Positions 9,481-18,485 of a stretch of 64,000 bases of DNA are shown one piece after another; position 1 is the first letter of the stretch, and the number at the start of each line of letters is the position of its first letter. Position numbers and translations under genes: made by a program. Source of the stretch: G965218495 sp965218495 (GTDB taxonomy: Bacteria > Bacteroidota > Rhodothermia > Rhodothermales > Bin80); assembly GCA_965218495.1 (NCBI GenBank), contig OZ244626.1:4526001-4590000 (forward strand). The letters are read 5' to 3'. The notes under the pieces were generated by a model. The model saw nothing but the letters and a program-made list of their open reading frames with translations, did no database searches and was not told the origin of the DNA.

Positions 9481-9813
9481 ATGAAGGTCAGCCTGAAGCG
9501 TGGTCGACTTAGCCTGCTCCTTTGGGGGATATTCGTGTGTGGCGTCCCACAGAATGCTTTTGGCTGCGACTTCGATCATCAAGCACAATTTACGAGTTTT
9601 CATGCGGTTCTGCGCGAGATGCTGAGGCGCGTAGATCGTGGAGTGAAACACCACAATCACTACTGTTACTTGCATAACCGAATTGGCATGGTGAGCTCGC
9701 TTGAGGAAGAGGCGCCGGAAGAGGTCAATGCGGTGATGACCCGGACTCATTGGCTGCTATTACGCAAGGAGTCGGGTCCGCTTTGCTGGCGGTCCGATTC
9801 GGCGGTAACTTAG
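9481..9813 (+). CDS. Possible small secreted protein (unrecognised, perhaps broken)
   Basis: A 110-codon frame beginning with ATG at 9481 encodes a convincing signal peptide (MKVSLKRGRLSLLLWGIFVCGV...AFG, then CDF). The mature part is His- and Cys-containing with no recognised family. It ends at a TAG at 9811-9813. An overlapping frame (about 9750-9992), starting with SLAAITQGVGSALLAVRFGG in phase, also looks protein-like, so the pair may be one gene split by a frameshift. The flanks (8994-9480 and 9814-10094) hold nothing else recognisable apart from a hairpin (GTGGAGG ... CCTCCAC, about 10055-10078) just before the IS256-type ORF. Confidence 0.3.
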   Translation: MKVSLKRGRLSLLLWGIFVCGVPQNAFGCDFDHQAQFTSFHAVLREMLRRVDRGVKHHNHYCYLHNRIGMVSSLEEEAPEEVNAVMTRTHWLLLRKESGPLCWRSDSAVT

Positions 9814-10094
9814 GCGTACGTGCATCGTCCTACGGATATCCGTATGCACTAGCGTACGAAGAACGCTCTGATCAAAGAATTGGTGCATTTGTGCCAGAGC
9901 TGTGCGATAGAGGGCAGTGGCAAGTCACGCGCTTCGATGTTTACAATGAAGCGCGCCTTGGGTCGTGCGTGCGCCTCCTGGCGTTGGCATAGCACGCTAC
10001 GGACTACCTCGTGCGGGATTGCACATTTTCAAGTTGGGAATTGGAAAGTTGCTGTGGAGGTGGACCCTAGCCTCCACCATTCTTTTCCAATCAT

Positions 10095-11063
10095 ATGAAC
10101 CCCTCACAGCCTGATTTGGGGAGCACTGAGGCGCCTTTAGACGCCCAGATCAATCCCTCCGGTGACTCGCGGCGGCTTCTGATGAAGCTCTGCACGCACA
10201 TACTGCAACAATTGACCACCGACTGGCCCATTCCGGCAGCGCATCAGCAGTCGGTGCCACCGCCCGTAGTGATCAAGGCTTCTGCTGCGGCCCAGGACAC
10301 AAAGCCGGACTCGGCGCAGTTGAATGAAGCGTGGCAGCTGTTGCATTCGCGCAGTCTGCAAGACGACCCAATCGTTGCGATCTGGCTGCGCGGGCTGTGC
10401 CCACGCGGCGTTAACATCGTTCTTGGAGCGGGTCTGACCATCACGGGCTATCGCCGCATACTTGGCCTGGTAGCGTGCTACCCTGAGAACGTCTCTGCTC
10501 TTGCGTCCTTTGTGCAGTCGCTGTCCGACCGTGGTCTTTCGGCCGCCGACGGGCTGCTCTGTGTGCTGCCCAGTAGTACTGGACTTCAATCGGCGGTGCG
10601 CCAGGTGTTCGGCCCCAGGGTCGCTATACAGCGCTGTCTCAATACGCTATTGGATCAAGTCACCTGTGGTCTTCTGGAAGACCTTGTTCCTGTGTATCGC
10701 AATCGCCTCCGCCAGGCATGGAATGGGTTCGATGCCCGGGAAGCTGAACGCGCACTCACCCATATTCACCAGGACTTGACGCGCGTCAATCGGTCCGCAG
10801 CGAAGGTTCTGTGGGAGGGCCTGGAGCAATCTCTGACGATTCAACGCACGGGCATGCTGCTCAAGCTCGACAGAGGGCTGCGCGTGATGCGCTTCATGAA
10901 TGCCATCAGTCGCAGGTTGCAGACCCCGGCCAGCGCCGTTTTCCAGCAACGCGAACAGATGGCACTGGCACTGTTGGAACACGAGGCTCAGCTGCGCCGT
11001 GTGGCCCATGCGGCCCATCTGCCACAACTTCGTGAGAGTCTCATCAACCTCAACGCCGTATGA
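10095..11063 (+). CDS. Catalytically degenerate IS256-transposase-like protein
   Basis: A 322-residue protein that aligns by eye with the middle and end of its downstream neighbour. IVAIWLRGL here corresponds to FAVLLLDGK there; ITGYRRILGLVACYPEN to TTEGEKVVLGFAESRTEN; LLCVLPSSTGLQSAVRQVFG to LLVQVDGSRGLRKGIGAVFG; and AVLWEGLEQSLTIQRTG-like text to RSLEEGLEDTLTLHRLG. The first Asp (LDG) is Arg and the second (VDGS) is Pro/Ser here, so the DDE triad is lost. The N-terminal DNA-binding part is replaced by an unrelated stretch of about 80 residues. It is an open, undamaged frame that is translationally coupled to the active transposase, which suggests a retained accessory or regulatory role (inference). 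Confidence 0.65.
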   Translation: MNPSQPDLGSTEAPLDAQINPSGDSRRLLMKLCTHILQQLTTDWPIPAAHQQSVPPPVVIKASAAAQDTKPDSAQLNEAWQLLHSRSLQDDPIVAIWLRGLCPRGVNIVLGAGLTITGYRRILGLVACYPENVSALASFVQSLSDRGLSAADGLLCVLPSSTGLQSAVRQVFGPRVAIQRCLNTLLDQVTCGLLEDLVPVYRNRLRQAWNGFDAREAERALTHIHQDLTRVNRSAAKVLWEGLEQSLTIQRTGMLLKLDRGLRVMRFMNAISRRLQTPASAVFQQREQMALALLEHEAQLRRVAHAAHLPQLRESLINLNAV

Positions 11064-12364
11064 TGCCCCATACCCCTATGCTGGATCAATCACTCATCGA
11101 GGACCTTCGCGGGCTTGCGCAAAGGAATTTCATCGGCCTGGCCAGCTGCCTTGGATATCTCGATGATCTTCTTACCAAGATGGCCACATGGGTCATGGAA
11201 GCCGAGGCCCACTTCATATGCGGCGCACGTGGGAAGCACCATAAGACCGGCTTTCAGCGCTGGGGGACGAATCCGGGTTCCATCCGCGTCGGTTTGGAGC
11301 GCATTGCGGTCCGCGTTCCGCGCGTACGGAATGTGCGAACCCGAAGGGAGCGTCCTCTGCAAACGTACCGCCTCTTGCGCGAGCGTGGGCTTATGGACCG
11401 GGAAAGCGTGGTAAGAAGGTTGCTGTGTGGACTCTCGCGGCGCAATTACAGGCAGGCGGCCCAAGTCTTCACCGATAGTATGGGGTTGAGTGCCAGCAGC
11501 ATAGGCAACGCCTTCATGACGCAGACGGCAGCGCTACTGAAGGAATTTGAGACGCGCCGCTTCGATCAGCACACCTTTGCGGTGCTCCTGCTTGATGGCA
11601 AGTATCTGGCCGATATGCAGATGATAGTAGCGATGGGCATCACGACCGAGGGCGAGAAGGTCGTCCTGGGCTTTGCGGAAAGCCGTACCGAGAACAGTGC
11701 GCAGGTGGAATCGCTGTTGCAGGATCTGTTGCATCGGGGCTTCACCCATACCGACAAGCTGTTGGTACAGGTGGACGGCAGCCGCGGGCTTCGCAAGGGG
11801 ATCGGCGCGGTGTTTGGGGATGCGGTCGTATTCCAGCGCTGCCAATGGCACAAGCGTACCAATGTGACGCGTCACATCAAAAGCGAGCCAGCGGCCACGC
11901 ATATGAAGCGTCGGCTTCAGGCGGCTTGGGAGCTACCCACGTACGCGGAGGCACGGGCGGCGCTTGTGTCGCTGCATGAAGCGCTGCAGCGGTCGTGCCC
12001 GAAAGCCGCACGCAGTCTGGAGGAGGGTTTGGAGGATACGCTGACACTTCACCGGTTGGGGGTGCGGAACCAGGCTGTCAGAGACAGTCTGAAGACGACG
12101 AACATCATCGAGAACCTCAACAGCATTATTGCGAACCGATCACGGAACGTGAAGCGCTGGAGGTCATCGGGGATGCGTCAGCGCTGGTGCGGGGCGATAT
12201 TCATGCAGTACGAGTCGAATCTGAAGCCGATACGCCGGGAGGACATGAAGGAGCTGACCAAGGTCCTGAGCACCTCCGGGGGTCGATGGGTTAGTGGGGA
12301 TTCGGTCTGCCAGCCCCAAAGGGCTGCAAAGGCAACACCTGCCGCTGGATGCCGCGCGCAGTAG
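11060..12364 (+). CDS. IS256/Mutator-family DDE transposase
   Basis: A 434-residue transposase. An N-terminal region with FIGLASCLGYLDDLLTKM and a GFQRWGTNPGSIRV segment replaces the usual IS256 start. The catalytic core has VLLLDGKYLADM (first Asp), VQVDGSRGLRKGI (second Asp), FQRCQWHKRTNV, and the signature end LEDTLTLHRLGV...SLKTTNIIENLNS with the catalytic Glu, followed by RNVKRW. All expected motifs are present, so it is probably active. Translation starts at ATG 11060 (a second ATG follows at 11063), overlapping the upstream gene's TGA. Confidence 0.9.
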   Translation: MMPHTPMLDQSLIEDLRGLAQRNFIGLASCLGYLDDLLTKMATWVMEAEAHFICGARGKHHKTGFQRWGTNPGSIRVGLERIAVRVPRVRNVRTRRERPLQTYRLLRERGLMDRESVVRRLLCGLSRRNYRQAAQVFTDSMGLSASSIGNAFMTQTAALLKEFETRRFDQHTFAVLLLDGKYLADMQMIVAMGITTEGEKVVLGFAESRTENSAQVESLLQDLLHRGFTHTDKLLVQVDGSRGLRKGIGAVFGDAVVFQRCQWHKRTNVTRHIKSEPAATHMKRRLQAAWELPTYAEARAALVSLHEALQRSCPKAARSLEEGLEDTLTLHRLGVRNQAVRDSLKTTNIIENLNSIIANRSRNVKRWRSSGMRQRWCGAIFMQYESNLKPIRREDMKELTKVLSTSGGRWVSGDSVCQPQRAAKATPAAGCRAQ

Positions 12365-13641
12365 CGCGCTGCTGACGCTGGCATAACGCAAAACCCGCAG
12401 CTGTCTGGACGCTCTGAGGCGCTGCACCCTGCCAAGATCGCCGCTTACGCGTGCAATCAGAGGATACCTGCGGGATATCATGCCCGGAAAGTCACTCCAC
12501 GAGCCTGCCTACGCCCGAAAATCCGCGTGCGAGCACGCAATTGGGCCCATATAAGCTTGCACCGTCCCATTTGCACCCACACACTCGGCCCGTAGCGCAA
12601 TCCATTGCCAAAAGATATCTACTTTGAGGGCCCATCTCGGCAGAAGCTGCCGAAACCCAACTTAAAAATGTGCAATCCCCCTCGTGGCTCAGGAGCATAT
12701 TAGTTGCGAAGCCAGTGGCCGCGCAAAAGCATCTGAGGCAAAATGGCATTGAGCACTACAAGGTTCTGCTGTGCCTGCCGACAGGGGGGTATAGCTGATA
12801 GGCCATACAGCTCGCCACTTGATCAAGGCAGAAAAGATTCCGCATGGCGAGAAGAACTACTCCGCCCACGAGGTCCACACGCTGCCCCAGCAATGGAAGG
12901 CAGGCAGAATGACATAACTGGTTATACCGTTGTGCGTGTTTGAATATCAGCACTGGTTTCGTGTGTGCTGCCGCGTACAGCACTATGGCGCCGACCAATA
13001 CATGACCGTGCATAATGAGGCCGAGGCGGCGGTTCTGAAACTCGGGTCACACAGCAAGGGCTAATGCACGCCAGGCAATCGAGAAGATCTTGTCGAACAA
13101 CTCGGCCTAAAAGCGATGCCCACCAAGGCGCGATACAGTGAAGCGAAGCGCTAGAGGGTGCCGCTCCCAGCCCTCATGGAAGCACGGTGTCAACATTGGG
13201 CCGCAGGTGTTCGGCAATCAACAACGTAGTGAAGCGGGCGCAATGCTAAGGCGGAGTCGCATGGCTATTGTGGGGTTTGGCTTATGGAGCAGAACGAAGC
13301 ATACCGACGACAGCGGCAACAGGCTTGCAGAACGGGGTTGTAAGATCCGTCCAGCGTAACTATGTCAGCAAAGCCACATTGATTGTACTAGGGAGAGCGC
13401 AAACATATGCAGCTCTTTTGGATTGGTGCAAGAAGCTAGCCCCAGTCCAAGACTAGGCGCCTAGTGCGGTCAGATTCTTGGGCCGCAAACCTTGCACAAC
13501 CCCAACACCCCGCCGCCACATTGTCTGCCCAAACCTGAGAATTGCTTCCAAAAGGCCTGTAGCTGGCAAACAGTAATCCGCCAAAACATGCAGTGAGTAC
13601 CACGTCGTCACGTAAACCGATCGGGCTGTTGGCAGGTATGG
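12365..13641. other. Decayed region with one remnant reading frame
   Basis: About 1.3 kb without an intact gene. In the plus frame from about 12802 to 13062 the reading HLIKAEKIPHGEKNYSAHEV...QQWKAGRMT, an in-frame TAA (about 12919), then LVIPLCVFEYQHWFRVCC and VHNEAEAAVLKLGS to a stop looks like a former protein, but I do not recognise the family. The rest of the stretch has only short scattered frames. Confidence 0.4.
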
Positions 13642-16542
13642 CTACCAGATTAGCCTAATTGCCAAGGACGGAGTTACCGGAAGCGTGGCCCGCTCCTTGA
13701 CAACCAGCAGACCGCTGTCTGCAGTCTCATCGGCATTGTGGACAAGTCCCCAGTCCGCGACGTTGTTGAAGCCAAGGAGATTGATGGCATCCGCGCGCAA
13801 CTGTACGCGGGTCGAGCGTAGCGTGTGCGTGTAGGCAACACTTAGGTCGACTTGGTGAACCGCTGGCAATTGGTGTTCTTCCGGGTGTTCAAGCCGATAC
13901 GCATCAATGTGCTCAAGGACCACTGGCACGCTAAGTATGTCAAAGTCGTCATTCGGGTTCCGGCGAGGCGATTCGAGTAGCGCGCGCAGCTGCCGTCCAT
14001 ATGCGCCAAGAAAGTCATAATAGGACTGCCTGAAGCCCCATGTTTTGCCCCAGATGCTTTGCCAGCGGGCCTGCATTACCAGGTTTGGCGTTGCATGGTA
14101 GTCAGCTTCCAACTCCAGACGATGAGGTTCATTCCATGGTGCGACGACAGTTCGGCCTTCAAACTGTTCCCCAAAGCTGCGTGCGGTGTGGCTAAATTCG
14201 TAGCCAGCCTTCAGTAGCAGGCTGGCAAGACGCTTTTCAGAGTAGAAGCTGAGGCCGAAGGCGTAGCCGCTGCCCGAGCTCAGGAACGAAGATTGGGCTT
14301 GGCTCGGCAATGACGTCTCGTCACTAACGGGAGCAAACAAGTTTTTGCCGGTGAGGGCGATCTGGCTAAGTTCGGAGCCGGGGACCGACGCCACGTAGTT
14401 GATAGTCAACAGGTGTATGAGTCGCTTGTAATAGCCTTCCGCACGTACCGACCATGTACCAGAGGGCTTAACCACGGCCTCCAAGCTTACGTGCGCTGCC
14501 TTGGGCGGCGCCACTGTCTTGTCAAGCGCCATCCACATTCGACTGGACGACCGCAGTGCGCGTGCGCTACGACTGGTCACATCGAATTGCGTAACGTATT
14601 GACGGTACAGACCCGTGGCCAGGCGAGCAGACCATGGTCCGAGCCTGCTTTCTGATGCGTCGTACCGCACGGACAGGCGCGGCTCGCCGTACCACGAAAG
14701 ACGCGAGTGTAAGAACGTGACGCGTGTCCCTGCATCAAGCGTCAGACGCTGGCCTATCGGGATGCGATTCTGAAGAAAGCTCTCAACGCGCCACGTTCCA
14801 GATGCATGTGCGATAGGGTGAGTGCGGGTACCATGTACCAAGAAGCGGCTGTGAGTATAGGCAGGCTCGAGGCCTGCCTCAACATTCCAACCGCGCCAAA
14901 GGGCGTACGTGATGCGGCCAGCGGCGCCGTACTCCCGCACGCGGTTATTGTTGTCGTCACTAAGGTTCACCTGCGCTGCCAGACTGCTATTGCCGGAGAC
15001 GATTTGTTGTGTAATCTTCGACGTGCTAATGTCATGCTGCAGCCGGAACAGGCTTGCCCTTGCCTGCACAGAAGCCAGTGCGCGTGCACCAAGCACAGCT
15101 TCGTAACGAATCTGCCCGGTAAGGTTGTCCCACACATAGCGGTCTTGAACACTAGGTGCTGCCTGGTGCAGCAACGCGTATTGCGGTACGTGCTCGCTGC
15201 TACCACTCCGCTCCTGGCTTCTCAGCTGTCGCCTACCCCAGTAAGCCGAAGCGTGCACGCTGCTTAGCAGCCCGTTGCGTTTACGCAGCGCAAAGTGCGC
15301 ATCGGAAAACTGCAGGCCAGGGTCAAGCGTGGCCAGCGATTGCTCAAAGTAGGAACTGTTCGAGGGGCGTGGTTGCGGGACTGCGCGAAAGGCCGAATAC
15401 ATGAACTGATCCGTCTGATTCCAGCGCCGTAGCATACCCTGCACCGCAGCCGGTGCGTACAGGTCCCACAGCCCCAATCGGCCAGCGGCCATGATTGCAG
15501 AACCGTCTTCCAGGTTGTGGCTGGCCCGGGCGTTAATACTCATTGGGTCCACGTGCACGTCAACATGGCGGCCGGGGCGCGGGCCCAGGGCATGCGTAGC
15601 ATCAATGACTCCCGCGGTCTGGCTGCCGATGTCTGCCCCAAATCCGGTCTTGTGCACCGTAATACGACTGAGGGCATATGTGCTGAATGGGCCAACCAGG
15701 CCGCCAATGCTAACCGGCACGAATACCGGTGCATTGTCCAGACGATATTGGTGCTCTCCGGTACCGCTGCTTTGTATGTGCAAGTCTGCCGTCGCGTCAT
15801 TAAGCCGGACGCCTACCATGTTGGCTACTGCACGGCCGAAATCAGCTAGCATGCCACCACCTGCTGCCCGCAGCAGTGCTTCGCGATCCAGCGCATGCTG
15901 ACCCAGTGTGTCGGAAGGGACACGCCAGCCTAAACCGTCGATCACGACGGGGGTTCGTTCGACTATAACCGTTTGACGCAGCGCAAGCCGCGTCTGCGCC
16001 ACACTGTCGGGGACGACCTGTATGTACTCCAGCCGGCTGGAATAGCCGAGGTACGTACTGGTTAGCGCGTAGAGTCCCGGCTTAAGGCTGCTGAAGATGA
16101 AGCGTCCATCTTGGTTCGATACGGTGCCGTGTCCTGGATTCAGCATGATGTGAGCATGCTCCAGCGGCTCGCCCGTATCGAAGTCAACGACGACTCCGTG
16201 CAGGGCACCGTACCGGACGCGAGCCTCCGCGCGCTCGGTAAGCACATATAGCCCCGATGGCAGGCGAAAATAGTCCACGCCAGTGCCATGGAGGATGCAC
16301 CGAAGGAGTTCCTCTTCGGTAGATTGGGAGGCGACACAGTTGGTCCACTTACCCGCGACCAAGCGTTGGTCGAATCCCAGTACGAGGTCGGTACTGGTCA
16401 TGAGCTCCGCCAAGGCCTCTTCGAGTGGCACGCCCTGGAGCAAGACATCGTACACGCGCTGTGCACGTGCGGGTAGCGCCAGCGTGAGCACACACAATAA
16501 TGCGACCAGCCGGCTACGAATGAGCGGGCATACCGAGTCCAT
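13642..16542 (-). CDS. TonB-dependent receptor with N-terminal STN signalling domain
   Basis: An outer-membrane receptor of 966 residues from the ATG at 16542, chosen because it puts the signal peptide (SRLVALLCVLTLALPARA) first; upstream in-frame codons run into fecR. In order: a secretin/TonB short N-terminal domain (about 30-100, VPLEEALAELMTSTDLVLGF), a carboxypeptidase-regulatory-like beta-sandwich (about 110-190, GVVVDFDTGEPLEHAHIMLNPG...SSLKPGLYALTSTYLGY), a plug domain (about 230-330), and a long beta-barrel ending in aromatic/basic SLAIRLIW. The STN domain contacts FecR in this class, so ligand binding can be signalled to the sigma factor encoded upstream. The ligand is unknown. It starts 5 bp after the fecR stop. 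Confidence 0.9.
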   Translation of the reverse strand: MDSVCPLIRSRLVALLCVLTLALPARAQRVYDVLLQGVPLEEALAELMTSTDLVLGFDQRLVAGKWTNCVASQSTEEELLRCILHGTGVDYFRLPSGLYVLTERAEARVRYGALHGVVVDFDTGEPLEHAHIMLNPGHGTVSNQDGRFIFSSLKPGLYALTSTYLGYSSRLEYIQVVPDSVAQTRLALRQTVIVERTPVVIDGLGWRVPSDTLGQHALDREALLRAAGGGMLADFGRAVANMVGVRLNDATADLHIQSSGTGEHQYRLDNAPVFVPVSIGGLVGPFSTYALSRITVHKTGFGADIGSQTAGVIDATHALGPRPGRHVDVHVDPMSINARASHNLEDGSAIMAAGRLGLWDLYAPAAVQGMLRRWNQTDQFMYSAFRAVPQPRPSNSSYFEQSLATLDPGLQFSDAHFALRKRNGLLSSVHASAYWGRRQLRSQERSGSSEHVPQYALLHQAAPSVQDRYVWDNLTGQIRYEAVLGARALASVQARASLFRLQHDISTSKITQQIVSGNSSLAAQVNLSDDNNNRVREYGAAGRITYALWRGWNVEAGLEPAYTHSRFLVHGTRTHPIAHASGTWRVESFLQNRIPIGQRLTLDAGTRVTFLHSRLSWYGEPRLSVRYDASESRLGPWSARLATGLYRQYVTQFDVTSRSARALRSSSRMWMALDKTVAPPKAAHVSLEAVVKPSGTWSVRAEGYYKRLIHLLTINYVASVPGSELSQIALTGKNLFAPVSDETSLPSQAQSSFLSSGSGYAFGLSFYSEKRLASLLLKAGYEFSHTARSFGEQFEGRTVVAPWNEPHRLELEADYHATPNLVMQARWQSIWGKTWGFRQSYYDFLGAYGRQLRALLESPRRNPNDDFDILSVPVVLEHIDAYRLEHPEEHQLPAVHQVDLSVAYTHTLRSTRVQLRADAINLLGFNNVADWGLVHNADETADSGLLVVKERATLPVTPSLAIRLIW

Positions 16543-16547
16543 GGCGG

Positions 16548-17435
16548 CTACACTTCCAAGATCTCGAAGCCAGTGGCGGTAATTCGGTATCGGAGCTTCA
16601 TGGATGTAACGCTGCGACAAAGATCGCTGATGAGGGCTTCCACGGTCGTGACCTCGTGCTTAAAGTTGTGCACATGCTGCCGTATGTGGTCATCCGCCAT
16701 CACTTCGATATCGAATAGATCTTCCAAGGCGTCAAACATCACGCCTAGCGGCTGCTTGATGTGGATGAATAGGTCGGGAGCCTCAGTGTCCTCTGCCGTG
16801 AATGTGGTTAAGCCGCCAAAGGCGGTTGCCAAGCGGACGCCTTCGCCAGCCGACAGTCTCCGCACATGACCATGGGCGGCAACTTCGACCGAGCCTTCGG
16901 TGACGTAAACGAAGGACTCCTCTCCAGTCGCATCTACACTGAATTTCGTGCCGAGCACTGTGACAGTCAGCTCAGGCGTCTCTACGACGAATGGGACACT
17001 ACTGGTTTGCACATCAAAGAGGCCGCTACCCTTCATAGTTACATGGCGGTGGGACTGACCGAACCGGCGGCGGTAAACGAGTTCGGATTGGGGTGACAGT
17101 GACACTGTAGAGCCGTCTGGAAGCATGGTGTCAAGGGCCGCAGTGGCAGTCACATGGACGGGGCGCGACAACGCGAAAAGGCCTGCAGCTATGAGCAAAA
17201 CGACGCTGGCGGCCATTGCCCAATAGCGCCTCGGCTGCCCTTGAAGCCACTTGTTAGCAGAGTAAGCGGTCAACCTGTGCCCAATGGCACGCACACGCGC
17301 TGGATCTGGCGCATCCATCGCTGCAAGGGGGTTTGCATCCGCTGCCAGCGCCCATGTGGACGCAAGCTCCTGCACCGAAGTGCCGAATTGCGCATCGGGT
17401 TGCAACTCTGGTGGCAATGCGTGATTCGTAGTCAT
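16548..17435 (-). CDS. FecR-family anti-sigma/transmembrane regulator
   Basis: A 295-residue protein with a cytoplasmic N-terminal region (about 1-70), one transmembrane helix (WAMAASVVLLIAAGLFALS, about 71-90), and a periplasmic FecR domain (LPDGSTVSLSPQSELVY..., FDVQTSSVPFVVETPELTVTVLGTKFSV..., VYVTEGSVEV). The C-terminal domain is of the DUF4974/STN-like type (MFDALEDLFDIEV...GFEILEV). FecR proteins bind the ECF sigma factor inside and the receptor's STN domain outside. The gene overlaps the sigma gene by 4 bp and precedes the receptor by 5 bp. Confidence 0.92.
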   Translation of the reverse strand: MTTNHALPPELQPDAQFGTSVQELASTWALAADANPLAAMDAPDPARVRAIGHRLTAYSANKWLQGQPRRYWAMAASVVLLIAAGLFALSRPVHVTATAALDTMLPDGSTVSLSPQSELVYRRRFGQSHRHVTMKGSGLFDVQTSSVPFVVETPELTVTVLGTKFSVDATGEESFVYVTEGSVEVAAHGHVRRLSAGEGVRLATAFGGLTTFTAEDTEAPDLFIHIKQPLGVMFDALEDLFDIEVMADDHIRQHVHNFKHEVTTVEALISDLCRSVTSMKLRYRITATGFEILEV

Positions 17436-18019
17436 GGCGTTATTGTGTCCTCAGCATAAGCGCGCAGATTCGTGCGCAAGTGCGCAAGCGCTAGCACAAT
17501 ATGGTTATTGACCGTCTTTGGCGTTAGGCGCATCACCTGTGCTATCTCAACGTGGTTCAACCCCTCATAACGGCTGAGGACAAATGCCTCGCGGCGCCTT
17601 GCAGGCAATTCCATGATCCAGCTGCGAATCCGTTCACTAAGCTGCCGCGCTTCGAATTCCAGGTCCGGCAGTGCATCCGACGATAATGCTTCGTGTTCGG
17701 GCCCCATACGTATCTCCCTGATTCGTGCGCCGCGTTGCATGTAGTTGAGGGCGCGGTTACGCACCATCTGGTAAAGGAGTGCCTTCAGCGAGCGCGAAGG
17801 ATCAAGCCTTCGGCGAATCTGCCAAAGTTTGAAATACACATCCTGCAGCACGTCGTACGCAGCCTCGTCTTCTTTTGTTATAAAGTTGGCATATCGGAAC
17901 AGGGCGTCGTTTGTCGCCTCGAACAGCTCGGTATATGCTCCCTGATCTGAGTTGCGCAGCGCGCGGCTCCATGCGCTGAAACGCTCTGTTGTCAGAGTAT
18001 CCATGACCGGGTATTCCAT
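17432..18019 (-). CDS. ECF RNA polymerase sigma factor (Bacteroidota FecI-like type)
   Basis: About 195 residues. Region 2 carries YTELFEATNDALFRYANFIT and DVLQDVYFKLWQIRRR; region 4 carries MELPARRREAFVLSRYEGLNHVEIAQVMRLTPKTVNNHIVLALAHLR, the helix-turn-helix. This is the sigma-70 family group found with FecR and SusC/FecA receptors. I place the start at ATG 18019, which has AGG five bases upstream; a GTG at 18025 and an ATG at 18004 are alternatives. It is the first gene of the sigma-FecR-receptor operon. Confidence 0.92.
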   Translation of the reverse strand: MEYPVMDTLTTERFSAWSRALRNSDQGAYTELFEATNDALFRYANFITKEDEAAYDVLQDVYFKLWQIRRRLDPSRSLKALLYQMVRNRALNYMQRGARIREIRMGPEHEALSSDALPDLEFEARQLSERIRSWIMELPARRREAFVLSRYEGLNHVEIAQVMRLTPKTVNNHIVLALAHLRTNLRAYAEDTITP

Positions 18020-18485
18020 ATACACCTAGCGCGCCTTGGTTACCTAAACTGTGATGACTATCTGGCTGGGCTGCGTACCGCCCGAGCGCTTGCCGGCGCC
18101 GGCTTTCACGCATGAACCTTCACCCAGCAACCCAAATAGCACCGTGGTTGCGGCCAGGTTCGCCAGCGCAGAAGGCCGATCAAGGAATCGGGCAACTCCA
18201 ACTGGGTTCAATGGCACAAACCGTGAAGAGTTGCTGAAAGATTCGGTTTAGGACCAACTGAGCAAAAAGGAAGCTGCTGCGCCCAAGTAGTGCCTCGGCG
18301 AAAAGGCATCGGGTTTGACAATCTCAAGGAAGGCGACAACTATCTTTGCCGAATTGGCGCACAGATTCTCTGGCCCGGATGGCTGGTGATACGCTCTTAA
18401 TAGCCTCGTGGCGATCAGAATAGGCCGTACTTGTACGGCCGGGAGCGATGTGTGTGCGATCCCTCCTACTATTGTCAAGTACTAT

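Larger units (their letters stand above)
10095..12364 (+). mobile_element. IS256-like element with two overlapping transposase-type genes
   Basis: The segment carries two rightward genes overlapping by 4 bp (ATGA, 11060-11063): a degenerate transposase relative followed by an intact IS256/Mutator transposase. I could not identify terminal inverted repeats or a target duplication by eye, so the limits given are only those of the genes. A hairpin sits 17 bp before the first gene. The left flank ends near 9990 and the right flank is a decayed region from 12365. Confidence 0.7.
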
